NCBI RefSeq assembly: GCF_027942865.1
Contig: NC_134522.1
Location: 30,429,349 to 30,493,348 of the forward strand
DNA: 64,000 nt
Reading direction: 5' to 3'
DNA from: Odontesthes bonariensis
Taxonomy: Eukaryota > Chordata > Actinopteri > Atheriniformes > Atherinopsidae
Both the position numbers and the translations under genes were made by a program. A model generated the notes under the pieces. That model had not been told where the DNA came from. It worked only from the letters and a program-made list of their open reading frames with translations, and searched no databases. Below are positions 54,246 through 64,000 of this stretch, piece by piece; position 1 is the first letter of the stretch, and the number at the start of each line of letters is the position of its first letter.

Positions 54246-54252
54246 TATAAAA
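54246..54252 (+). promoter_or_regulatory. TATA box, unit 6
   Basis: CATATAAAATGGG with AACAACAAACACTGAG upstream. Confidence 0.75.
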
Positions 54253-54350
54253 TGGGCAACTCTGTTCAACACACTCACCAAGTTGGAAACGCAACGTGGA
54301 GGACACAAGAAAGCATCAACTGGACCGAGGAGAAATTAATGTAAGAAAAA

Positions 54351-54415
54351 AATCGGATTCATTGTATGTGCTGACTTGTGTTTGAGTTCAGGAAGTGCTT
54401 CTGGTTAGGGCGATT
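54351..54415 (+). ncRNA. mir430: miR-430 hairpin alpha, unit 6
   Basis: The 3' arm has TTAGGG where the others have TTGGGG. Confidence 0.65.
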
Positions 54416-54464
54416 GTACACGACAAATGCTACTGACTGCAACTGAAGCTAGCAGATGAGCGTA

Positions 54465-54547
54465 TCACATGGAGACCACCTCAAACAGACACACTGATGA
54501 TTCTTGATTTCATAAGTGCTTCTCTTTTGGGGTTGTTTCTCTTGTGA
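54465..54547 (+). ncRNA. mir430: miR-430 hairpin beta, unit 6
   Basis: TCTCTTGTGA stem variant, as in unit 3. Confidence 0.87.
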
Positions 54548-54595
54548 GATTTTCTTCAATAAGACATGACTGTTCTTTCCTGAACTTGTCTCCAA

Positions 54596-54660
54596 CATTA
54601 CCTTAACACAGGCACTGACTACATTTCTTAAAAAAGTAAGTGCTACTTGTTGGGGTAATC
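54596..54660 (+). ncRNA. mir430: miR-430 hairpin gamma, unit 6
   Basis: Loop ATTTCTTAAAAAAG. The flank has GTCTCCAAC in place of GTCCCCAAC. Confidence 0.86.
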
Positions 54661-54858
54661 TTGCAGACGGCTCTCATTCAAAAATCCTACTACAAAATAT
54701 GAACTATAGATAAAAATGTATTTGCAAGGAATTTCTATTTAATTTTTACCTAATTTGAGCATTTACATGGCTTTGAAGTGAAAGAGTGCGACACTCTGGG
54801 ACAGACCACATCCACTGCGTAAATGTGAAGCCTCACTTTTGTGGGCAAATCACTCTCA

Positions 54859-54921
54859 GATCACCTCAAAGGAGTCACTCCTGATTCTTTGTGCTCAAAA
54901 GTGCTTCTCTTTGGGGTTGTC
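54859..54921 (+). ncRNA. mir430: miR-430 hairpin delta, unit 6
   Basis: Seed intact; extra loop T. Confidence 0.9.
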
Positions 54922-55065
54922 TTGGTAGTGAAAATGTACAAGATCTGAACCTTTTAAAAAAACTATTACTTCTAGGGATGACATGTGATTTTGCAAGTCA
55001 AATAGAAGATCAATATTGTGGTCACGATTAGAATGACACTTGTTTTCTATCAGAAGCGAGACTTT

Positions 55066-55144
55066 GTCATGATAAGTGCCCTAATAGAAACACTGAGCTG
55101 TTCCTCATTATAGTAAGTGCTTCTTGTTGGGGTAGTTTCATGAC
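55066..55144 (+). ncRNA. mir430: miR-430 hairpin epsilon, unit 6
   Basis: Arms unchanged. Confidence 0.9.
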
Positions 55145-55331
55145 CTGCAGATCTTCCTCGTGTGAGCTGAACGGCAAGCTCACCGTTATCCACTTTTTTT
55201 GAGAACATGGTGGAAAGTCCTGTTGAGTTTGGGTGTGATTCTGAACAGACTCCTTCAGCGATTGATGACATTTGTCTTCCAAAGAATAAGAAATGATCTC
55301 AAATAGTCGTGTGGATACCTCAGTAGGACAT

Positions 55332-55395
55332 GCACTTCAACGTTATGCACATTCTTTGGAGAAAATGGTGGAAAGTGCTTTGAAGTTGGGGTGTG
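55332..55395 (+). ncRNA. mir430: miR-430-like hairpin zeta, unit 6
   Basis: 5' arm reads CTTCAACGTTATGCAC (T to G). Confidence 0.82.
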
Positions 55396-56645
55396 ATTCT
55401 TACCTGACTGCTTCAATTATTGGACAAGTTTCCAGGACTGTCTTCTAAATAGTAGGAAACTGAAACTTGAAAATTCATGTGGATTCCTCAGTAGGACATG
55501 CACTTCAACTTTATGCACATTCTTTGGAATTCTGGAATTCTTGCCTCACTGTATGATGAATCCAGACTCTTAAATCTTTCTACAGTCTGGGGAGCCAATT
55601 TACAACCAGACTATACATTTGGTTTTGTCTTGTTTTGAAGTACGTGTGATGGAACTCCAACTGGAAGCTTTCTTTGTCAAACAAGTTTCATGGAGCAAAC
55701 CTGCAGAAAGCTGATTGATCACTCAAAGTGAGGACATTTAGTTTCTGGGTTACCAGGTAGATCATTACTGAGAGTTTTCAAAGAATGAAGAAGTAAAGGA
55801 AGTAAATCAGATCCTCTCTGTGTCCAATGAGTGTGATCCTGACCGTATCCAAACCAGTCAAACTTCTGCTTAGTTCAGGTTCAGTTGAAGATTTAGTCAG
55901 TGGTGTTATTTATTTAGTCATTTACAAATCTGAAAAGTAGATCATAAACCAACTGAAGTTTGGTGGATTCTTTAAAGCACAGAGCAACGTCACCTCCCAA
56001 ACCCAACCCTGTCACTGGCTCTAAAGGAGAGGAGCCTGTTAGCGGAGGGCCCTGCTCAGAGTCCTGCTTTAGTGAACTACAGCAACCAAGTAAACCTGCG
56101 AGACTTCTGTTGAGATCAGACTGATCTATGAGGGCTTAAATATTCAATAAAGAGAAACATGCAGCTGAACCTAAATAAAACTTGAACAGAGAACTTACAG
56201 GAGAGGTTTTTAATGCTTTTATGCATCAATCTTTACTTCATTAGCTCCCTCCATGGGATTCAAATTTGGAACATTTTCCTAATAAAAGAAAAAGATGTCA
56301 AGGCTCAGAAAGCACCTTTATTATTCTTTTACTCTGTAATATGTAGAATCCATAAACTCATTTATTACCAGCTCTATCAGCATGAAGAGAATCCCCTTTT
56401 CTCCCAAAAGATCCCAGGTGCTGCTCCTGAGGTGTTTCTGTAAGTTTATCACACCAGCTTGTGAAATGAAATGAGTCCCTCTACAGTTGTTATATCAGCT
56501 GAGATTCAAACTAAAAGACACATTTTGTGTCTGAAACTGTAAGAGACTGTTAGAGTGGGACTGAAAGCAGATTCAGAGGGTTGTGATGTATGTGTTTCCA
56601 CCCAAATGATCTGATAACTGTCAGAGATGCAGCAGTGCTACTTTA

Positions 56646-57046
56646 GGCTGCGGCTACACGAAAACGTTTTTCACTGTAAACGATACTTTTTCTTATCGTT
56701 TCGCTGTCGCGGCCACACGGAGCCGGCGTTCCCACTACCCCAAAACGATAGTTTTTGAGAACGGGTTCCAGAGTGGGAAGATTTGAAAACGAGGTCGTTT
56801 CGTTTCCATTGTTACAGCGAAAACGTTTTTGCGTCAGTCAAACGTTGACGCTGTGAGCCAATTTTAACACTTCTCTATTGTCTCACAGCGTGGCGTGACA
56901 CAGTGGCGTGTGTACTGCATCGTTTCATCGTTTTCATCCGTTTTCGTCTGCACCTGAGTCTTTACCGCAGCGTTGCCGTGTGGTCGCAAGAATTTTCGTA
57001 CCCGTTTTAAAAAAAAACCTTGTTTCGTTTTCGTGTAGCCGTAGCC
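56646..57046. mobile_element. 401-bp MITE, copy C
   Basis: Same length, ends and TTA duplication as the copy-A element. It was therefore present before A and C separated. Confidence 0.8.
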
Positions 57047-57743
57047 TTAGAAGCTGCAGTTATTGGACACAATGAAAGCTGACCATCTCTGTGGCTCAGA
57101 GGAAAACTGAGCAACAAATGTTGTCAGTCTAAAGCTGAAATACTAAAGAATACTGCTCCTTATGTGGAACAAACCAAACTCCAGAGAAGCTGGAAGCACC
57201 ACTGCGACTGAACTTGTGACATCATCACAGTTTACGCAGCTTCCTCCAACATCTATGTCTCTTGAGGCCTTTACAAAATATATTTCTGACACTGATTTTT
57301 CTGATGAAGTGCTTTGTTTTATTGCCGCTTAAATGAAGCAAACAACGCCCTTGTTGTTTAAACTGCACCAACGTTGATTTATCTCTGTAATATCTTGTGT
57401 TCTGTTCTGGGTGTTCATTCATTACAGATTGTCCAAATAGTGAAATCTAAGTGAAAAGAAGCCCTGATATAAAGCAGAACTATTCATGATAAATGCTCTT
57501 AACCTGTTGTAGTTTCAGTGAATGTGATCAACACTCTGCAGCTGGTGTATTTAAGGTGATTTCTATAGTTTATATAGAATTATTCAATAGTTTATATAAC
57601 TTACAAATGAGGATATAAAGATGCAGCTAACAGCAAAGCTACATAGAAGGGAAAGTATCAGGCAGGCTCTGTCAGAGGTGACAGTGTAGAAACAGAGTGC
57701 AGCATAGAGGGAAGTACAGGTTAAGTGGTAGATTACATTTCTA

Positions 57744-57816
57744 CACCTGAACAGGGACTTGAACCCTGGACCCTCAGATTAAAAGTCTGATGCTTTACCA
57801 ACTGAGCTATCCAGGC
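57744..57816 (-). tRNA. tRNA-Lys (UUU), copy C
   Basis: 73 nt; both acceptor strands and the anticodon arm are as in copy A. Confidence 0.9.
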
Positions 57817-58264
57817 CCTATGAGAGTGTGTCTGAGTGACAGCTGACATCTGAAACACTTCCTGAGTCCAAAGCTGTGACGCTGTTTTCTGAACAAACGC
57901 CTGGTTGATGTGAACTTGTGTTGCAGCCACTGAGCATAAAGAAGAAGGCCTTCATGGAGGGAAACAGGGAGTTAAGGAGGAGTGTGAAGAAAAAAGGAAG
58001 AGAGCAAGTCGGTGGGAAACTATCTGCAGCAGAACAGTGTGAGGGCTGTGTGGTCAGGAATGGAAAAGCTCACAGGCTTTGGGATAATGTGGGATCAGAC
58101 AGATGGAAGAGTTCAGACAAACTCAGCATGCTGCTGCCTCCTGCTACAGACCTCACTTCCTCCATGTACCAACAGCTTCCCTGTCACACCTCAGCACATC
58201 TACATGAAACTATCAAATCTATAGGAAAATAAACTATCGCCTCATCTGCATACAAACAAAAGAG

Positions 58265-58456
58265 ATGATTGTGGATTTTAGGAGGAGCAGCAGGCAGCTG
58301 AACAGCGTCTCCATCCTCGGTGAAGAGGTGGTTGAGCATTACAGATACCTGAGGGTTCACCTGGACAGCAGACTGGACTGGAAATGCAACACTGAGGCTG
58401 TCTACAGGATGGGACATTCAGTAAACTATTCCTATAACTGTATATATGCTAACTGA
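58265..58456 (+). pseudogene. LINE reverse-transcriptase relic, uninterrupted, copy C
   Basis: MIVDFRRSSRQL, then VEHYRYLRVHLDSRLDWKC and NTEAVYRMG: the 3' end of a fish LINE reverse transcriptase, followed by a stop. It provides the pre-insertion state of the copy-A LINE at 2241. Confidence 0.65.
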
Positions 58457-59356
58457 GTTGGCATGGGTTGGTGCACTAAACACATGTTACAGAGTTGAAT
58501 ATTTCTGCATCTTTTAGTAAAAACAGGAAAGAATGAATGTATATTTCCAGCCAAATTCCCAATAAAGCTGCTCTCATCCACATATTTTTCTGTTTCTTCT
58601 GTCAGACGGCTAAACTGAAAATCAGCGCATTAAGACTACTCGTCAACTCGTGGTCACTTAAAGCATGTCCAGACTGTCGCTCTGCTCTAATAAAATCCTG
58701 ATTTTGTAACTGCAGCCTCATGTGAGAAAATCACCCTTCAGGTGACTTAAAGACAACATGTTGGCAGCGATTTCAGCTGCACTTACATGCAGCGTGATGT
58801 CCCACAGAGAAAGTTAGAGGCAGCAGAATGTCATGAAGGTTCCCTACACAGTCTATCCCGTGCATGTACGCTGGGACAACATGGTGGTCCAGTTAAATGG
58901 ACGAGTACACCTGGAACTGAAGCTGGACTTACCTGTGCATGCAAGCGTTCTGAATGTCCTGATCAAGATAAAAATATGTAACATACAGAACAAAAAGCAT
59001 CCATCTCCAGCTGAAAACATGAAACCTGCAGACTACAAATAAAATGTTCCACTGGGGACACCGACCCAAGTTGGTTTTTAGGAGGAAATTTCATAAAAAT
59101 CCTCAAAACCAGTTTTTCTTTTTTTGTGCAGACTTCAGGTTTTTGTTTTAAGTTTTGTACAAAGAAAATATAATGTAACCTCTCTTCAATGCATATTCAG
59201 AACTTATTTAAATCTCTTCCAGAAAAACTCTTGTTTTGATCATTTTCTTTAAAATAAAGATTTTTAAAAAGCTATTTGACCATGTGCTTTGTTTTACAGA
59301 GCTTTTTACTCAACTCATCTTCTTTCCAGAACACAACCATGACAGCACACACCTGA

Positions 59357-59428
59357 AGGCTCCACCGAGATTTGAACTGGGATCACTGGATTCAGAGTCC
59401 AGAGTGCTGACCTTTACACCATGGAACC
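59357..59428 (-). tRNA. tRNA-Gln (CUG), copy C
   Basis: 72 nt. T stem CCCAG/CTCGG has one mismatch. The acceptor is GGTTCCA/TGGAGCC with one G-U pair. Better preserved than copy A. Confidence 0.78.
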
Positions 59429-59576
59429 CCTTCCACAGTCAATTCATTCTCTCAGTCATGCAAATGCTTTTCAATGAAAGGGTTTTAGCAACGTGTTTTT
59501 TTGTTAATTTTTCAGTGATACTCTTACAGCTTGTATTCTCAGAACTGGCACGACAGTCAAGCAACACATTCTGTAT

Positions 59577-59644
59577 CTTTGCTGGTCAAAGGTTAGAATC
59601 CGCCTGTCAAGCGGAGGAACAGGGTTCGATTCCTTGACCAAAGG
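59577..59644 (+). pseudogene. tRNA-Asp-like gene with short D arm, copy C
   Basis: Best-preserved of the three: T arm CAGGG-TTCGATT-CCTTG, anticodon loop with GTC, acceptor CTTTGCT/ACCAAAG with one mismatch. The D arm remains too short. Confidence 0.48.
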
Positions 59645-59864
59645 TTGCCATTTTCGCTCAGCAGCTTGGGATTCGCCAAAGTTAGTTTCAAACCATAGCA
59701 TCAGAAAATCTTTTGAAAACCTGCAAAAATTGACTTTACATGTCAAGAATAGCAGATGAAGCTCCCCTCCTATCCATAATTATGAATATGTTGATGTTGC
59801 TATCATTAAGGTGCAGTCATACATCTTCACACAAGGATGAAATAAATAAAGGAGGAGCAAGCAA

Positions 59865-59937
59865 TGTTTCCGCCCAGTTTCAAACTGAGGACCTTTGCCG
59901 TGTGAGGCGAACGTGATAACCGCTACACTACGGAAAC
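59865..59937 (-). tRNA. tRNA-Val (CAC), copy C
   Basis: 73 nt; T arm CTCAG-TTTGAAA-CTGGG pairs. The anticodon stem has two mismatches (TTCGC/GGCAA). Confidence 0.7.
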
Positions 59938-60037
59938 TGGTGCCATGCCTATTCACTAGTGTTCCGGGAGCCAAACAATGAGGTAAGTTTTGTTGCTAGC
60001 GGAAAGAGATACTCTTACAGCTTGTATTCTCAGATTT

Positions 60038-60150
60038 GCTCTGTATGAATGAATTGGATTCATTCTGATCATAATTACAATGAACTGAACTCCAATTGGC
60101 CTGAATTGGACTTTATTACTGAAGTGCCCTGAGATGACATTTGTTGTAAT
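60038..60150 (+). repeat. L2-type LINE 3' UTR fragment, copy C
   Basis: Equivalent of 8811-8920, with CCAATTGGCCTGAATTGGAC. Confidence 0.6.
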
Positions 60151-60649
60151 TGTAATAGTTTATTTTGGCAACATTTTAAAACAAACTGACATTATTCTGT
60201 CTTGGAAAACACTGCTGGTGGAAAACATGATGCTGGCTGCTGTAAAACTGGCAGAAGTGGACCTTCCAACGTGACAGTGACAGGAAGTAATCAGCTGAAG
60301 TCGTCCAGAGATTAACAGAGAACACAAATCAACATTCTGGAATCCGGACTTCACTTCCATCCAGAATCTGTGGTTGGAACCACAGACCAGACGAAACAGA
60401 ACAGAAGCCTTCACAAAGCTGTGATGTCATCATTGTAGTGACATCACAATCGATGTCATCTCTGATCTTGTTTGACATCACAAAGTTTATACAGGCCAGA
60501 CATTTTCACTGCTTTTTCACAGCTGGTCAGGAGTTTATCTGAAGAAACGCGTCCAGTTTTTGAAGCAGATTTGAAAGTCACAGCAAACGGTTTTCACATC
60601 GCCTAAAAAACACTTAATTACTATCTTAAATAATCATTTTAACAAGCAC

Positions 60650-60892
60650 TTAGAAACAACGCTTACTGTTTCCCTTCCTTAAGAACGGCTTCCTGACAGC
60701 CACCCTTCCATGGAGCCCATCTCTGATGAGGCTCGGGCCAACAGCCGATGGATCAGCTGAAGGTCCAGATGCATCTCTCAGCTCCTGTGTCAGGTCTTTG
60801 CTGGATTTTATCCTCTTTCTTAAGGACATCACTTTCAGATATTGTTCATCTTCTGTAGATAGTTTTTTATGTCTGACACGTCTTCTTTTGTC
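60650..60892 (-). pseudogene. Tc1-type transposase fragment, copy C
   Basis: Same helix-turn-helix fragment as copy A, with a Gly-to-Lys change in the first helix (EDEQYLKVMSLR). Confidence 0.75.
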
Positions 60893-61028
60893 CTCCACTT
60901 GTCCAGTTTCCTCAAATGGAAACACTGCAGAGCAAGACGCTGGAGCAGATTCTGGCAGGCGCTGACGCTCAGAACTGTGACAGCGACACAAAGGAAGCTC
61001 ATTTAGAAACACCTCCTGGGACGTCTGA

Positions 61029-61496
61029 GGAGAGCCCATCTGCACCTGTTCAAAACGTGGCACAGAAAGCCCTCATGTGTGCCCCGTTTGCTCTAAAGCA
61101 TTTGATTGTGTCAGAACACTGAACAGACACATACAGTGCCACACGGACGATCGGCCCTATCACTGCATCCACTGCAACAAGCATTTTAAACACATGCACG
61201 GGCTGAAAAGACACCAGATTTACGCCATTTGCCAGAAGAAGAGCACCCGTTTCTTTTGGAGAAAAGAGTCAAGAGCAGAAGTGAGCGGCACCGACCACCA
61301 ACAGGGGTCGTCGCTGAAGATACCCGTGTGGTGCTCAAACTGCGGCAAACACTTCCAGTACCCGTCCGCCCTGAAGGAGCACCAGGAGAACCTCGTGGAA
61401 ATGAGGAACCTCATGAAATGTGACGACTGCAGGAAGGAATTCAAGAGCATGACGATGCTCAACGTGCACCAGAGGATTCACGAGCCGCTGTACTGA
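61029..61496 (+). CDS. C2H2 zinc-finger terminal exon or fragment, copy C
   Basis: Same four-finger block as 9792-10259 (fingers 1 and 4 complete, finger 2 C2HC, finger 3 incomplete). Only one residue differs (EMRNL for EMRDL). The three upstream in-frame TGA codons are present here too, so they predate the duplication. Confidence 0.55.
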   Translation, partial: GEPICTCSKRGTESPHVCPVCSKAFDCVRTLNRHIQCHTDDRPYHCIHCNKHFKHMHGLKRHQIYAICQKKSTRFFWRKESRAEVSGTDHQQGSSLKIPVWCSNCGKHFQYPSALKEHQENLVEMRNLMKCDDCRKEFKSMTMLNVHQRIHEPLY

Positions 61497-61574
61497 GTTA
61501 AATTCATCAGCCGCTTCAGTCAGATTGCCAAACACCTTATTGTCCTTTATGAAACACTTAGGTTGATCTGGTGA

Positions 61575-62281
61575 TCAAGGCTTATTCACCATTACATTAT
61601 TTAGGATGTTCCATGTGCGCTTCATGTTATTTTGATTTATTTGTAACATTTTATCATTATGTTGCTTCTTTGCTTGCCTCAACATGTTGGTCAGCCTGTT
61701 TTTGTACATCTTACCGTTTTTCAGCAACCTCTGTTCTAGTTTTGATGAAGTCTCCATAAAGTTTATTTTTCTTCTTACATGCATTTTTTAATGCCTTTGT
61801 TATCCGAGGTTTCTCAGCATAACTATGCTTATGTGAACATAAAACTGTTGGACAGTGTTTATCATGGAGAGATAAATAACAGTTGAAGAATGAATTGTCT
61901 GCAGTGTTTACTTCATCTGTATGAAACTCATTCCACTCTTGTTTTAAAGCTCATTTCTGAAGCATTAATTGCTTTAACAGTCCTTACCCTTTCATATCTA
62001 CGCTTTTCTGTTTTCTTCCTCTGTAGTTGATCATTAAATGTTGCAAATACAGCTAAATGATCACTTACATCACTTATTACCAAACCACTATTTATACCAG
62101 TGTCCAAGGAATGTGTAAAAATGTTGTCAGTTAATGTTGCACTATCTGTGGCTCCTCTGCTCGGCTTTGTGATCAGTGGATACAAGCCTCTACCGTATAA
62201 CGCAGCCAAGAAATCACAAGTTTGTTTAGGAGTATGTACCTTTAAGAGGTCAATGTTGAAATCACCACAGATCACAAGTGT
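61575..62281 (-). pseudogene. LINE endonuclease relic, copy C
   Basis: MICGDFNIDLLK and ISDVSDHLAVFATF again, with the same break before the linker part. Small substitutions only. Confidence 0.7.
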
Positions 62282-63105
62282 TTAATTATCTGCTATAATT
62301 GTCTGTTTCAACGCTTCGGTCTTGTGCCTCTTGTTTAAAACTTAATAACAATTGCAGGCTTGGATTTGTTATCCTTTCATGCAAAAGTGCAGCAAGCTGA
62401 TATCTGATGATTTTCAAGATGAATGTCCTTACTTGCCTTGAAGTGAACCACTTGTCCATTTACATCCTCCACTCAACCTGATAGCCATTAAATACTGTGT
62501 CTTCTGAGCTGGTTTGGTGGTTCAACAACAAAACAAATGTAATGAAGTTTTAAAACTAAATAAATGGAGATCTGACACATTACGAACAACAGGACAGTTA
62601 GGGTTAGCTGTTGTTTGCATGGAGATAAAACAGATCTTAAAGGTGTTGCAGCTAACATTCAGAAACACTTGGTGTAACTCCAGAGCACCAGAGCCTCTGA
62701 CCAAAAGAGAAGCTAATATAAACTTATTTACTTGAAGAACTTCTGGTCTTATCTGGCTCTTTGCTAGAGGCCTTTTAGGCCAGAGGATGTGAGCTCTTAG
62801 GATTACCATGAGCTGGATGAGTGAGAATCTTCATCAACATGCTGTGTGTGCTGATGCTAACTGTAAAGATGTGAAGCTCAGACAGGAGAGCTGCTTGTTG
62901 TATGAGGACACAGTGTGTGTCTCATATGGAGGTGGAAGCCTGGCTCAAATACAGAAATCATTTCTTACTGATTTAAATGTGTCCTCTCAGTGGCTGTGAA
63001 GTACTGTCAGTAATACTGAGCGGGACTCTGCATTGATGGAGATGTCTCCCTCTGGTGGCGAATAGAGGAACTGCATGAAGTCAGTTTGATGAACACAGAA
63101 GCGTT

Positions 63106-63303
63106 CAACTAAAGGAGGAAGTGAAAGTCTTCCAGTGGTTCCTGCAGAGTCCTGACTCACTGGATGGTTTCCTGCCGTCTGCAGAAGACGAGCAGAACGG
63201 AGCCAGCGGGCCTGATGCTGCAGATGTGCTGAACACCACAGATGCAATGGTTGGGACAAAGATGGTTGGAGAGAAGACACAGAGGAGTGAAGGCCAGCTG
63301 TAG
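63106..63303 (+). pseudogene. Pyrin-domain-like exon relic, copy C
   Basis: Same 66-codon reading as 11884-12081, with the open stretch from the GTG at 63121 onward encoding an identical protein. Confidence 0.33.
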
Positions 63304-63315
63304 AGAGAAAAGCAC

Positions 63316-63473
63316 CTCCAGATCTGCTATCTGATGCTGATATCAGTGAAAATGGGCTTCTTCTTCTCCTGTCTGATGATGTGCTCAGTAATTTCAGTGA
63401 TATATCCCTCAGGTTCAGACTTGGTTGGTCTGGTGAACACCTTTACTTTCTCTTTTTCACTGACTGATTCCAT
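63316..63473 (-). pseudogene. Possible exon of unknown protein, copy C, with stop
   Basis: Counterpart of 12094-12251. The codon CAG (Gln) of copy A is TAG here (about 63329), which ends the frame before the putative donor. Confidence 0.25.
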
Positions 63474-63733
63474 CTGAGTTATGAAGGCAAAACAGGAAAC
63501 TGTGAAAAGATGAGAAAAACATCTGGATTGGACTGATGTGTGTGTCCCGTTACTTTAGAAAGCCTGAACTTATAAAGGTTCCTATGGTGACCAGGTGTTC
63601 TGATAGTGTTGTATGAGTTTTATAAACTCTGAGGTGTCAAACAGAAGCTGTGAACATTACAAGCGGCGCTGCTGCCTCCAGAACCACTTCCGCTACACCG
63701 GCTTCAGGAGCCAGTAGGAACGTTGTCCGTCTC

Positions 63734-63794
63734 TGACGTCATAAGTAAAGACCAATGGGAGAGCAGCTGAGCGTTTGGAACAAGCCCCGCCCCC
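63734..63794. promoter_or_regulatory. Promoter-like CRE/CCAAT/GC-box block, copy C
   Basis: TGACGTCA (63734-63741), CCAAT (about 63752) and CCCCGCCCCC (63785-63794) are retained without change. Confidence 0.5.
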
Positions 63795-64000
63795 TGCTAT
63801 CTGCTTCTGCCGGGGTGAAGCACAGAGATAAATCCAGAGAGGAGAGCAGCCTCGTTCCCTCTGTTAAAGACACCTTTATGCCCACTGAATACAGTCTGAG
63901 GAGAACTCTGAAATGTGTCAGCTAACAGGAAAGTTGTCCACAAGAACAAACACAAGAGGCTTCATGTTTTTAAGTGTACACAGTAGAAAGTTTACAGCCG

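Larger units (their letters stand above)
44270..55720 (+). repeat. mir430: miR-430 cluster: tandem array of microRNA units
   Basis: About 11.4 kb of direct repeats in which the sequence AAGTGCT followed by a T/C-rich spacer and TTGGGG recurs dozens of times, nearly always as the 3' arm of a short hairpin. Seed and tail match the fish miR-430 family (shared seed with miR-302 and miR-17). In fish embryos miR-430 pairs with 3' UTRs of maternal mRNAs and triggers their removal. I count about 48 hairpins in one partial and six units. All lie on the + strand, and each unit has its own TATA box. The left edge is at about 44270 (class-delta hairpin), and the right edge at about 55720 in the post-acceptor part of unit 6. 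Confidence 0.93.
54246..55720 (+). repeat. miR-430 array unit 6 (truncated at its right end)
   Basis: Donor GTAAGA at 54341. The acceptor is changed to CTACAG (ending 55585). One zeta hairpin remains; the next sub-repeat is cut (TTTGGAATTCTGGAATTC, about 55525). The unit ends before a further promoter, so this is the array edge. Confidence 0.9.
55957..64000 (+). repeat. Segmental duplication, copy C
   Basis: Matches copy B from AGTTTGGTGGATT and copy A from ATTCAATAAAGAG (56143) to the window end. It lacks the copy-A LINE and keeps the MITE, tRNA-Gln and everything deleted from B. The DNA at 55721-55956, between array and duplication, is unique here and shows no gene. Confidence 0.93.

Noticed and set aside
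45376-54306. Repeated minus-strand frames of 66 and 108 codons in each array unit
   Set aside because: They are antisense to the miR-430 promoter and acceptor regions, recur only because the units repeat, and have no protein-family features.
45590-54345. A possible short coding start (ATGGAGGACACAAG) in the first exon of each unit
   Set aside because: The ATG exists only in units 2, 4 and 5. Units 1, 3 and 6 have GTGGAGG. A non-coding primary microRNA transcript fits better.
44270-55720. CRISPR-like array, because of regular direct repeats
   Set aside because: Repeats are 164 bp to 1.8 kb, spacers are not unique, and the sequence is vertebrate. Hairpins and TATA boxes give a better explanation.

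Overview
The window is nuclear DNA from a teleost fish, most likely a percomorph. The signs are a miR-430 microRNA cluster, fish-type T-cell-receptor beta V segments with recombination signals, nuclear tRNA genes, fish L2/CR1-group, L1 and Harbinger/Tc1/piggyBac-like transposons, and a degraded fish endogenous retrovirus. Almost none of the DNA is ordinary protein-coding sequence.

The centrepiece is 44.27-55.72 kb, a tandem array on the + strand. I read it as a miR-430 (miR-17/302/430 seed family) cluster with about 48 recognisable hairpins. Six TATA-headed units (TATA boxes at 45516, 47358, 49039, 50720, 52563, 54246) follow one partial unit. Each unit has a TATA box, a short first exon ending at a conserved GTAAGA donor, five distinct hairpins (called alpha to epsilon here), then two or three copies of a ~164-bp sub-repeat that each fold into a sixth hairpin type (zeta). 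A CACAG acceptor and ~300 bp of promoter DNA for the next unit follow. Units alternate between ~1.84 and ~1.68 kb and form a higher-order period of ~5.2 kb (units 1-3 versus 4-6). Members of this family are transcribed at the start of zygotic transcription and clear maternal mRNA in fish embryos. Repeated promoters inside such a cluster fit the high promoter density reported for the zebrafish locus.

Three direct copies of one segmental duplication surround everything: copy A (1 to at least 12780), copy B (31292-34632, internally deleted) and copy C (55957-64000, running off the window). They carry tRNA-Lys, tRNA-Gln, tRNA-Val and a tRNA-Asp-like gene, a C2H2 zinc-finger fragment, Tc1 and LINE relics, and a promoter-like GC/CCAAT/CRE block. 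Copies A and C share a 401-bp MITE missing from B. Copy A alone has a 4.9-kb LINE with an open 931-codon ORF2.

Between A and B lie old transposon relics (13-19 kb), two TRBV-like V segments and an orphan RSS (19.3-21.6 kb), and a defective retrovirus in minus orientation (21.9-31.3 kb) split by four MITEs. Between B and the array are a small tandem cluster of tRNA-Thr genes and relics, a 1.25-kb truncated L2, and a 3.9-kb TTAA-flanked terminal-inverted-repeat element carrying ~26 copies of a 73-bp minisatellite. One exon of a YqaJ-like gene family follows at 43.4 kb. The assignments come from reading motifs; no database search or folding program was run.
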